From contig NZ_PJQW01000010.1 in the NCBI RefSeq assembly GCF_004303025.1, positions 83,048 to 147,047 of the forward strand: a DNA stretch of 64,000 nt, in the 5' to 3' direction. Below the pieces are notes generated by a model that was not told where the DNA came from, searched no databases, and saw only the letters and a list, made by a program, of their open reading frames with translations. A program made the position numbers and the translations under genes. Positions 17,606 to 25,158 of the stretch are shown here, in pieces (within the stretch, counting starts at the first letter, position 1; each line of letters opens with the position of its first letter). This DNA is from Flavobacterium sp. J27 (GTDB lineage: Bacteria > Bacteroidota > Bacteroidia > Flavobacteriales > Flavobacteriaceae).

Positions 17606-19214
17606 ATCTCAACCCTTTCAAATTATTCTGAATTTCCATTTCCAACTCTTTACTTTCCACAAACAAATTGGCTAAATTACTTTCAAAGGTTTTCATTTTA
17701 GTAGCAAATTCATCAGCGGTTATATCCACATACTCAATTTTCACTTCAAAATATTGTCCAGCGGAAAACGAATAATTTTTAGCCTCAATTTCCTTTTTGG
17801 TTACTACAACAGACAAATCTTCTACCGCTTGTTTGTTATTAAATGTATCAATAATGAGTTGTTCTTCGGTTGGGGTTAAAACGGTTCGTTGGTTTTTGCC
17901 TTCTTTTACGGTTTCGCCTAATTTAGAAGCATCTAACAAAACAATATGTTCGCTATCGGCTTCTTTGTCTAAAAACAATACGGAAACATTGGTGCCAGTA
18001 CTCGCAAAAATATTAGAAGGCATACTCACCACACCACGCAACCAACCATTGGTAATCAAACGTTCTCTAATTTTCTTTTCAATACCACTTTGAGCAGTGA
18101 TAAATCCTGTTGGCAATACAATAGCCGCTTTACCTGTATCACTCAAACTAAACATAATGTGTTGAATGAACAACAAATAAATGGCCATCGATTCTTTTTT
18201 AGATTTTGGGATATTGGGAATCCCTGCAAAGAATCGTTTTTTGAACGCATCTTTATCTAAATCGGCATGAAAATCTGAGAAATCCAATTTAAACGGAGGA
18301 TTTGATACGATATAATCAAACTTAGAATCTAAATAAGTCGGTTGTGCTATGGTATTAGTCTTAATGATATTCGGAATCGAATGCGTCAAGTTGTTCAACA
18401 CCAAATTTAAACGCAACATATTACTCGATTTCTGAGAAATATCTTCCGAGTAAATAGTACAATTTTCTTCTCCAATTTGATGGGCTATACTCATTAAAAG
18501 CGTCCCCGAACCCGCACTTGGGTCATATACTTTAACTCCTTTTACAGGGTTTGGTACCATAATTTGTGCCATAATACGTGCTACTGCATGAGGGGTATAA
18601 TACTCGGCATACTTTCCACCAGAGTCAGTATTGTAATCTTTAATTAAGTATTCAAAAATCGTAGCAAAGAAATCGTATTTCTGCTCAAACATTTCTTCGA
18701 AACTAAATTCAAATAATTTATTAATTAACGCTTTCGCAAAAGCATCACGTTGCGAACTATCCGAAATAAACTGTGTTAATTCATCAAACAAAGTGTCTTT
18801 TGCTCCTGAGAACGATTTTACTGAGAATACTTCAGCATTTTCAATCGAAATCTGACGTAAGGTATCATCAAAGGTTTTGGCAAAATCACTATCATTTTGT
18901 TTCACAAATAAATGCGAAATCAAATGCTCAGGACGTAAACGAGGAATATTGGGGTCTAAACTTGCAATTAAGAATTGGTATTCATCATCACTTAAATCTA
19001 ATAAAGCTTTTGAAAAATTCTCCGCTTCGTCTAATTCTGGTTTTTCTCGTTTCACCGCGTAGCGAAACTTGTCATTTAAGAACTTGTATAAAAATACTTG
19101 AGTAATAATTTTAAATTCGTTTCCATCATTTCCCAAGCCATAATTCGCACACACACTTTTTAAGTTGTCAATAAGTGCTTTTGTTTTGGTCATGAAGTTA
19201 ATATCCTGCGTCAT
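17598..19214 (-). CDS. hsdM: Type I restriction-modification DNA methyltransferase HsdM
   Basis: About 538 aa from the chosen start. The N-terminal helical HsdM domain spans roughly residues 1-150. The N6-adenine methyltransferase core has the AdoMet motif VYDPSAGSGTLLMSIAHQIG and the catalytic motif IV NPPF in DYIVSNPPFKLDFSDFH. It methylates host sites and, with HsdS and HsdR, forms the restriction complex. The open frame reaches 19277, but the extra 21 codons lie in REP-like repeat DNA, so I prefer the ATG at 19214 (MTQDINFMTKTKAL). The gene overlaps hsdS by 8 bases. It is separated from hsdR by a GIY-YIG gene and two repeat clusters, which probably entered an originally compact operon. 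Confidence 0.95.
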   Translation of the reverse strand: MTQDINFMTKTKALIDNLKSVCANYGLGNDGNEFKIITQVFLYKFLNDKFRYAVKREKPELDEAENFSKALLDLSDDEYQFLIASLDPNIPRLRPEHLISHLFVKQNDSDFAKTFDDTLRQISIENAEVFSVKSFSGAKDTLFDELTQFISDSSQRDAFAKALINKLFEFSFEEMFEQKYDFFATIFEYLIKDYNTDSGGKYAEYYTPHAVARIMAQIMVPNPVKGVKVYDPSAGSGTLLMSIAHQIGEENCTIYSEDISQKSSNMLRLNLVLNNLTHSIPNIIKTNTIAQPTYLDSKFDYIVSNPPFKLDFSDFHADLDKDAFKKRFFAGIPNIPKSKKESMAIYLLFIQHIMFSLSDTGKAAIVLPTGFITAQSGIEKKIRERLITNGWLRGVVSMPSNIFASTGTNVSVLFLDKEADSEHIVLLDASKLGETVKEGKNQRTVLTPTEEQLIIDTFNNKQAVEDLSVVVTKKEIEAKNYSFSAGQYFEVKIEYVDITADEFATKMKTFESNLANLFVESKELEMEIQNNLKGLRYE

Positions 19215-19261
19215 TATATAATTTTGTTTTATTTTTTTAATTAATTCTTGTTTCCTACGGC

Positions 19262-19560
19262 TTCTTTTCTTCGACAAGCTCAGAAACCTTCAGCCTCCGG
19301 TATTACGTTCTCATTTCTTATCGGTATCTGAGCCTGTCATTTTGGTGACTGAGCCTGTCATTTTGGTGACTGAGCCTGTCATTTTGGTGACTGAGCCTGT
19401 CATTTTGGTGACTGAGCCTGTCGAAGTTACCGATTATTGATTATCCCTTTCCTACGGCTTCGACAAGCTCAGCCTCCGGTACAACATTTTTTATTCAATC
19501 GAAGCCTTATCCTGTCGAATCGAATCGGAGCCTGAGCTTGTCGAAGGCTCCGATTATATT
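19262..19560. repeat. Cluster of TGAGCYTGTCGAAG REP-like repeats with a 21-bp tandem array
   Basis: Copies of the core TGAGC(C/T)TGTCGAAG occur in both orientations (for example near 19270, 19412, 19455, 19530), often as palindromes with clamps such as TCGGAGCC and GGCTCCGA. At 19328-19411 four exact 21-bp units (CTGAGCCTGTCATTTTGGTGA) lie head to tail, followed by a copy with the normal GTCGAAG. The left end contributes the longest possible but unlikely N-terminal extension of hsdM. The cluster occupies all the space between hsdM and the GIY-YIG gene. Confidence 0.85.
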
Positions 19561-19874
19561 TTTTCTAAGTCTGAGCCTGTCGAAACCCCATATTGCGTAT
19601 AATTCCGAGACAACAAAGGCAAATCTTTTGCTTTATTCTCAATCAAGGCTTCCTTCTTTTTTCGACTCCATCCTTGAATTTGCTTCTCTCTATTAAAAGC
19701 TATATCAATTCGGTCATATTCTTCATAATATACTAATTCAACAGGCAAATGTTTTTTAGTATGATTAGCTCCTTCGCCCATTTGATGCTGTTCCAATCTA
19801 CGCTCTAAATCAATAGTGCTACCCGTGTAATAACTCCCATTAGCACATAACAAAATATACATATAACCTTTCAT
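19554..19874 (-). CDS. GIY-YIG nuclease-domain protein embedded in REP-like repeats
   Basis: 106 aa, a single-domain GIY-YIG endonuclease of the UPF0213/UvrC-like type: the YMYILLCANGSYYTGSTIDL strand-turn-strand carries the two diagnostic tyrosine motifs, then RRLEQHQ supplies the conserved Arg/His helix, and AFNREKQIQGWSRKKKEALI the Glu-containing helix. The C-terminal tail (YTQYGVSTGSDLEKI) is encoded by a REP-like repeat, and repeats flank the gene on both sides. Such proteins cut or nick DNA; a role in moving or copying the surrounding repeats is a hypothesis only, by analogy with REP-associated nucleases. It interrupts the hsdR-hsdM arrangement. Confidence 0.85.
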   Translation of the reverse strand: MKGYMYILLCANGSYYTGSTIDLERRLEQHQMGEGANHTKKHLPVELVYYEEYDRIDIAFNREKQIQGWSRKKKEALIENKAKDLPLLSRNYTQYGVSTGSDLEKI

Positions 19875-19884
19875 ATACTATTTG

Positions 19885-20095
19885 TTTCCTATGGCTTCGA
19901 CAAGCTCAGCCTCCGGTATAACGTTCTATATTCAATCGGAGCCTGAGCTTGTCGAAGGTACCGATTATATTTTTCAGAACCTGACCCTGTCGTTTTGGTG
20001 ACTGAGCTTGTCGAAGTCACCTTTTCATTTCTATTCTTATCTAGGTAGCTGAACCTGTCGAAGCCAAATCAAACGATTCGACTATCGAAGTCACC
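19885..20095. repeat. Second cluster of REP-like repeats, reaching the hsdR stop codon
   Basis: Further copies of the same family in both orientations (near 19890, 19937, 20000, 20050 and a degenerate one at 20080) fill the gap between the GIY-YIG gene and hsdR. The hsdR stop codon TGA belongs to the phrase GGTGACTTCGATAG, which is repeat sequence, so the repeat supplies the end of HsdR. Confidence 0.8.
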
Positions 20096-23000
20096 TATAC
20101 TGATACTGTTGTAAATATTCGTTTACTATTAAATTATTAATGGTTTCAGTAGTTGAAAAATCCAACGGAATGTTTTCCTTTTTCTTAAATTCCTGAATCA
20201 CCAATTGCAATAAATATCGTTTAAAGTATGGTTCATTATTCATAAGGTCTTCTTGTCCTTCTAATTTGGTATCTACTTGCTCTTTTACTTGCATTAACGC
20301 CTTATGCAATTGCATTTCTTTAGCGTTAAGTGTTCCTTTTTCACTCAATCGCTTATGAATACGTGTGTATTTTTCGTCATTAATATACTTTGCTTTTAAC
20401 AATGCATTTTTACGATTCAATTCTTTGGCTTGGTCGTATATCTTTTGAAGCAAATGCATGTTTTCAATCATGTCGGCTTGCGTAACTTCACTCAGATTTT
20501 TCTTTTTGAAAATACGTTCTAGTTCTTCACGCAAACTTACAAATTGTGGGTCGATTTGGTCAAAATTATTTTGAAGTGATTCCCTTGTTTTGCGTAATAT
20601 ATTTTTAAACTCATCTGCTAATACTAACTCGCTTTCATCAACTTTGATAAATTGAAAGATGACATCTTCCAAAGCGGTGTTTAATAAATTAGCTGAAGCT
20701 TCTTCATTACCAATGCTTTCTACAAAATTTAAGTTGTCTAATCGGCTTTGTGCTTCTAATAATAAGCGATTCCAAATATCAAAATCAGCTATACCACCTA
20801 AAGCTTCATAATTATTGATTGCAATTATGTTTTTCAATTCTTTTGCAGTACGCAAGGCTTTAATCAAGCGCAACAACTCATTTTTATCGGTAAGTTGGGC
20901 TATTTGTTGTGAAAATAATTCTCTGTTTTGTGTATCGTAATGGAAAAGCGTTTCTTTTATCTCCTGAATTTCCTGTTGGATTTCCTCTTCCGATTTAAAC
21001 AAATGGGAATACAATTCCATTTCATCGCCTAGCTGCTCTTGCAATTCATCAAAATACATTTTATTTGTTCGGTCAAACGCTTTGGATATATCAGCAAAAT
21101 CAACTACATAACCGTATTGATATTTTTTATAGGGTCGATTAACACGAGTTAAAGTTTGTAATAAATTGTGGTCTTGAATAACACGAGCTAAATACAATTT
21201 CTTTAATCGTTTGGCATCAAAACCTGTCAGCAACATGTTGTAAACAAACAACAAATCAACTTTTCCTTTTTTGTAGGTGGATATTAATTCTTTACGAATG
21301 GCTTTGTCGTTTTCATCATGTAAGATTAAAGCAGCTGTTAATTTTGGTTCCTCGTGATTACCATATTTTACAGGTGGTTCGGCGGCCATTAAAATACTAG
21401 CATCAGTTTCTTGTTCTCCAAATTTTTCCTCAAACAAACGAAACAATTCTTTCGCTTGATTCGCTGAATCACACACTACCATTCCACCTAAAGAAGTATC
21501 TTGTTTTTCCCGTCTAAATTTAATTAAATCAGTAACAATATAATCTAGTAAGGGTTGCGCGAATTTTGAATGGGCATAAATCTGACGTGTGCTAATATCG
21601 CCTTGCAACACTTTAATTTGATCCATTATTTCTTTCATTTCCATTTTGAAGTTGCCTTCAATTTGTTCACGAATCAAACGTAGAGTATACCCATCAGCAA
21701 TTGACATGTTGTAGTAATATTTATGAAAATAATTACCAAACAGCATTTTAGAATCATACTCTTTTGCAACTTCTTTTAACAATGGTGTACCTGTTAAGGC
21801 AATAATTACAGCTGAACGGTCTGAATTAATCAGATTCGCTAAATAATTTCCTTTAGGATTATAACTTCTGTGCGCTTCGTCTAAGAAATAAACACGCTGT
21901 ATGTTTATATCATAACTAATATCCTTTATTGCAACAGCATCTTCTGAAAATTTCTGAATATTTACTACTGTAATTTCTGGAACTCCGCTATCATTATGAA
22001 TGGCACCCACAACTTTTAAGTCGGCAATAAAATCTCGTTTTGAATTGACTTGTTTTACTTTCAAACCTCTATTAGCGAATTCGCTTGAAGCTTGAATTAT
22101 TAAATCCAATCGGTCAACTATAAAATAGAATTTTGGAATTACTTGTTTCTTGGCATAATAATCCGTTAAATGTTTAACATTATAATACGCCAAAGCCGTT
22201 TTTCCCGAACCTTGTGTGTGCCAAATAATCCCTTTATTTTGTCCTGCATCAATTTTATTTGCAATGGCTTGTGTAGCAAATAATTGAGGATAACGCATGA
22301 TATGCTTTTGATACGCCACTTTTCCTGTTACTTCTTCTTCAACATAAACAATGGAATATTGTAAAATAAATTTCAAACGTTCTTTACTAAACAGAGAAGT
22401 TAAAATTCGATTCGTTGGGGTATTCGATTGTTTATTGGTAATGTATTCTGGACTATTTTTGATAACAATCAAATTGTTATCTTTCAAAAGTTCGTTTTCT
22501 GTTTTTTCGTCAATATCCTTCAACTTTTGTTGCACTGGATAATCTAAATCTTCTCTGAAATAATTGAATTGAACGTTTTCATAAGCAGGTGTAGCGTAGA
22601 AGCCTCCAAAAATTGGTTCTACAATACCATCTTCATATTCCATATTGTTAGAGAATACTAATAACTGTGTAATATTAGCAAAACGTCTAAAGTGTTTGTT
22701 TTTGAAACGCTCATTAATTCTTGTTCTTTCTTTGATAACGCCTTCTTGATTGTGAGGTTTTTTCACTTCAATAAAAGCCAAAGGCATTCCATTAATTAAA
22801 ACCGTAATATCTGGTCGAAACTCCTCATCTCCCGATTTACAAGTTAATTCGGTTGTAACGTGAAATTCGTTATTGTTGAAATTTTCAAAATCTATCAATT
22901 TAACTCCAGAAGTCGAAGTCAATCGTTCATAAAACTTTTTTCCCAAGTCTTCATAATCCAACTCTAGATTGATTTCATCTAAAATTCGTTGTGCTTCTTG

Positions 23001-23165
23001 TTCTGTTATTCCATTTAAAGCTGAAATCTTAGGAATGAAAATAGAAGTAAAAACATTATTGCTTTCAATTCTATGTTGTTCATTCAAAGGAATATACTGA
23101 TATCCCAAACGCATTAAATGTAATAAAGCTGGGATTTTTACCCTCGAATCTTCGTTGAATTTCAT
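20091..23165 (-). CDS. hsdR: Type I restriction enzyme motor/endonuclease subunit HsdR
   Basis: 1024 aa, the usual length. The N-terminal nuclease domain shows FRPDITVLINGMPLAFIEVK, the PD-ExK core with a Q-rich follow-on. The SF2 translocase has Walker A HTQGSGKTALAYYNVK, the DEAH box VYFLDEAHRSYNPKG, motif III IIALTGTPLL and motif VI-like QTLTRVNRPYKKY. The C-terminal helical part (from about 720) would dock on HsdM/HsdS. HsdR translocates DNA from an unmodified target and cleaves at a distance. A consensus promoter lies 21 bases upstream. It is first in the island, so the downstream hsdM, hsdS and mcrBC genes might be read through from here unless the repeat clusters block transcription. 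Confidence 0.95.
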   Translation of the reverse strand: MKFNEDSRVKIPALLHLMRLGYQYIPLNEQHRIESNNVFTSIFIPKISALNGITEQEAQRILDEINLELDYEDLGKKFYERLTSTSGVKLIDFENFNNNEFHVTTELTCKSGDEEFRPDITVLINGMPLAFIEVKKPHNQEGVIKERTRINERFKNKHFRRFANITQLLVFSNNMEYEDGIVEPIFGGFYATPAYENVQFNYFREDLDYPVQQKLKDIDEKTENELLKDNNLIVIKNSPEYITNKQSNTPTNRILTSLFSKERLKFILQYSIVYVEEEVTGKVAYQKHIMRYPQLFATQAIANKIDAGQNKGIIWHTQGSGKTALAYYNVKHLTDYYAKKQVIPKFYFIVDRLDLIIQASSEFANRGLKVKQVNSKRDFIADLKVVGAIHNDSGVPEITVVNIQKFSEDAVAIKDISYDINIQRVYFLDEAHRSYNPKGNYLANLINSDRSAVIIALTGTPLLKEVAKEYDSKMLFGNYFHKYYYNMSIADGYTLRLIREQIEGNFKMEMKEIMDQIKVLQGDISTRQIYAHSKFAQPLLDYIVTDLIKFRREKQDTSLGGMVVCDSANQAKELFRLFEEKFGEQETDASILMAAEPPVKYGNHEEPKLTAALILHDENDKAIRKELISTYKKGKVDLLFVYNMLLTGFDAKRLKKLYLARVIQDHNLLQTLTRVNRPYKKYQYGYVVDFADISKAFDRTNKMYFDELQEQLGDEMELYSHLFKSEEEIQQEIQEIKETLFHYDTQNRELFSQQIAQLTDKNELLRLIKALRTAKELKNIIAINNYEALGGIADFDIWNRLLLEAQSRLDNLNFVESIGNEEASANLLNTALEDVIFQFIKVDESELVLADEFKNILRKTRESLQNNFDQIDPQFVSLREELERIFKKKNLSEVTQADMIENMHLLQKIYDQAKELNRKNALLKAKYINDEKYTRIHKRLSEKGTLNAKEMQLHKALMQVKEQVDTKLEGQEDLMNNEPYFKRYLLQLVIQEFKKKENIPLDFSTTETINNLIVNEYLQQYQYR

Positions 23166-23185
23166 TCATTTATAATGTTAACCTT

Positions 23186-23216
23186 CAAACTTAGCAAAAA
23201 TTATTGGTATAGCCAA
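23186..23216 (-). promoter_or_regulatory. Consensus promoter of the restriction island
   Basis: On the minus strand TTG (23214-23216), exactly 20 bases, then TAAGTTTG (23186-23193), a full match to the phylum's primary promoter. Transcription would start about 15 bases before the hsdR ATG. Confidence 0.75.
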
Positions 23217-23698
23217 TACGCATTTCTACCTGTTTTTACAAAGATAAAAAGCATAAAGAAAACAAGTTTACGGGAAACCGTATTTAGTAACTAGTGATTA
23301 GTAATTAGGAGTTAGTAATTAGGAGTTAGTAATTAGTAATTACTAATTAGTTATTTAGTTAATGATTAACCCACAACTATCAACCGACAACCCACAACTA
23401 TCAACCGACAACCAACCACCACCTTTTATGTTAGTTTTAAAGCAGTTTGCTAAAGGCTTTGTTCGGAGAAAGTACCGGTTTACTGCTACTTGACCGAAGG
23501 TTTACCGAACCATCTCCGAACAAAGGCCTTATTTAAGGGGTTTAAAGACATCAAAATACGTCAAAACCAGTCAAAACCAGTCAGTATACGTCAAAACAGT
23601 TCATAAGGTGTTTTTTATCCTTTTTGGCAGTATTCTTGTGGATGTTATTTTTCTTTTTTGATATAACTGTGAGTAGGATGGTGTAAATACAAATAGAA
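23217..23698. other. Gene-free stretch with short direct repeats and a structured palindrome
   Basis: No open frame of note. It contains AT-rich direct repeats of the TTAGTAATTAGGAG type at 23283-23350, CAACC(G)ACAACC repeats at 23370-23420, the palindrome described separately at 23453-23530, and GTCAAAACCA direct repeats at 23555-23600. Confidence 0.7.
23453..23530. repeat. 78-base near-perfect stem-loop candidate
   Basis: The arm AAGGCTTTGTTCGGAGA at 23453-23469 pairs with TCTCCGAACAAAGGCCTT at 23513-23530, with one bulged C. The 43-base interior has its own short complementarities (ACCGGTTTA with related GGTTTACCGA). G+C is much higher than in the surrounding DNA. It may be a small structured RNA or a mobile REP-type hairpin; no function can be assigned. 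Confidence 0.6.
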
Positions 23699-23728
23699 TT
23701 GTATTTTTCAAACAAGTTTGTATTTTTG
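23699..23728 (+). promoter_or_regulatory. Promoter of the secreted lipoprotein gene, with ~200-base leader
   Basis: TTG at 23699-23701, 19 bases, TATTTTTG at 23721-23728 (full TAnnTTTG match). The leader to the next gene is about 200 bases and contains a TCGGGAT/ATCCCGA inverted repeat (about 23852-23892). A 23-codon frame starting at 23731 ends at TGA near 23802. Confidence 0.55.
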
Positions 23729-23933
23729 TTATGGCAAATATGTCTCCAAAAATAATCTTTATAACAAGCCTTGTTACCGCTTGCAGGTTCTTTCTTTCAT
23801 GAGTTTTAAAAAAAACTTCTTTTTAATACCATTTTTGGGTAATGAAAATTAAATCGGGATACTATTGATAGATATATCAAAAGGCAGATCCCGAAAAGCC
23901 TCAATAGAGTAGGGTCATTAAACCAAAATAAAC

Positions 23934-25061
23934 ATGAAAAAACAAATGGTAAAAAGCATTTTCATTACCGCATGCATCTTGTCGTTCGCAAGTTGTGAAC
24001 ATGAAATAGACGAACCAGCAACAGCCACAATCGAACAAACTGAAGCAAGAGTGCAAAACCAAAACGGGGTGTTGTTATTTAACGACTACGAACAATTAGT
24101 AGCCGTAAATACGCAATTAGCTTCTTCTTCAACAACACAAATAGACCAATGGGAAACCGAGCATCATTTTCTTTCTCTAGCAAGTATCGATAGAAAAATT
24201 AATGAAGCAGAAGTACAACATCAGGAAGCTTTTTTTAAAGGATTAAATCCAAACCTTTCTACCGAAGAGTATGAGTCTTTGGGTTATCATTATGAGCATA
24301 CAGCACTGTATAAAAAATATTTAGATCAAGGAACGATTATTAGGAATATTGAAAATGATGGTGCCATTGCTACCGAATTAGCGGTTAAAAATCATGCCCT
24401 TTTAAATGTAATCAATGAAGAAGGAAAAGTAATGGTAGGAGAAGAGTTATTGGTTTTTTCAGGAGACGAAACCTTAGTGTATGATAGAAATACCATGAAT
24501 TTACTTCGCAAATCGAGTATAGCAGAAGACTTGTTTTCCAAATTAAACGGACAATACAATTTTAATAAAGGAACAGGAACAAGTAGCAACAGATGGATTA
24601 CTGATCCAGCCAAAGGGAGCAATTACCGATATTATGGAAAAGTAATTTTTACATCGAGTTTTACGACTACTTCTTTAAGTCAAACTTTTTATTGGGAAGC
24701 CAGAGCAGAACAAAAGAAATTTGGAAGTTGGAATACCAGAAATGACTATAATCCTATTTGGGGTTGTGCCGCCAACTGGTCTTACGATTATTGGATTATT
24801 TATCCAGGAGCCGGTTATGGAACCGTACAAGACGGAAGTGTGTACCCGTTACCTAATTCATCTGGTAAGCCTACATCACCATATTATATCTCTAATTTAT
24901 ATACAAATTACACCGTTAGAAGTTTACAATTTTCAAGTATGTATACCATTGTTCCGGCAAGTGTAGGATATTCTTTCTTTGATAATGTAAGAGTTTACGG
25001 CTATAATTTTGTGTTTAAATATTCTGGAGGAGCTTCAGGATATAATTATACTGCGTATTAA
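23934..25061 (+). CDS. Exported lipoprotein of unknown function
   Basis: 375 aa with a lipoprotein signal peptide: MKKQMVKSIFITACILSFASC, lipobox SFASC, then acidic residues (EHEIDEP) that in Bacteroidota favour outer-membrane or surface export. The first 180 mature residues are helical and charged. The last 170 are rich in Tyr, Ser, Asn and Trp with many aromatic strands (YYGKVIFTSSFTTTSLSQ and so on), resembling a beta-sandwich or jelly roll. No catalytic motif is recognised. It has its own promoter with a long leader and ends at a strong bidirectional terminator, so it is monocistronic. Confidence 0.8.
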   Translation: MKKQMVKSIFITACILSFASCEHEIDEPATATIEQTEARVQNQNGVLLFNDYEQLVAVNTQLASSSTTQIDQWETEHHFLSLASIDRKINEAEVQHQEAFFKGLNPNLSTEEYESLGYHYEHTALYKKYLDQGTIIRNIENDGAIATELAVKNHALLNVINEEGKVMVGEELLVFSGDETLVYDRNTMNLLRKSSIAEDLFSKLNGQYNFNKGTGTSSNRWITDPAKGSNYRYYGKVIFTSSFTTTSLSQTFYWEARAEQKKFGSWNTRNDYNPIWGCAANWSYDYWIIYPGAGYGTVQDGSVYPLPNSSGKPTSPYYISNLYTNYTVRSLQFSSMYTIVPASVGYSFFDNVRVYGYNFVFKYSGGASGYNYTAY

Positions 25062-25108
25062 TGAGTTGCTTTTTTTAAAATCAATTAAGATATACTAAAA
25101 GCACAAAA

Positions 25109-25136
25109 AAACCGTAAAACTTTTGTTTTGCGGTTT
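25109..25136. terminator. Bidirectional intrinsic terminator
   Basis: AAACCGTAAAAC (25109-25120), four-base loop, GTTTTGCGGTTT (25125-25136): a 12-bp stem with one G-T pair. It is flanked by an A-run on the left and T-rich DNA on the right, between two convergent genes. Confidence 0.8.
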
Positions 25137-25158
25137 TATGTTAGGAGAATTTGTATTT

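Noticed and set aside
19328..19426. CRISPR array from the 21-bp repeats
   Set aside because: Units are directly adjacent with no spacers, and no cas gene is nearby; it is a simple tandem array in a REP-like family.
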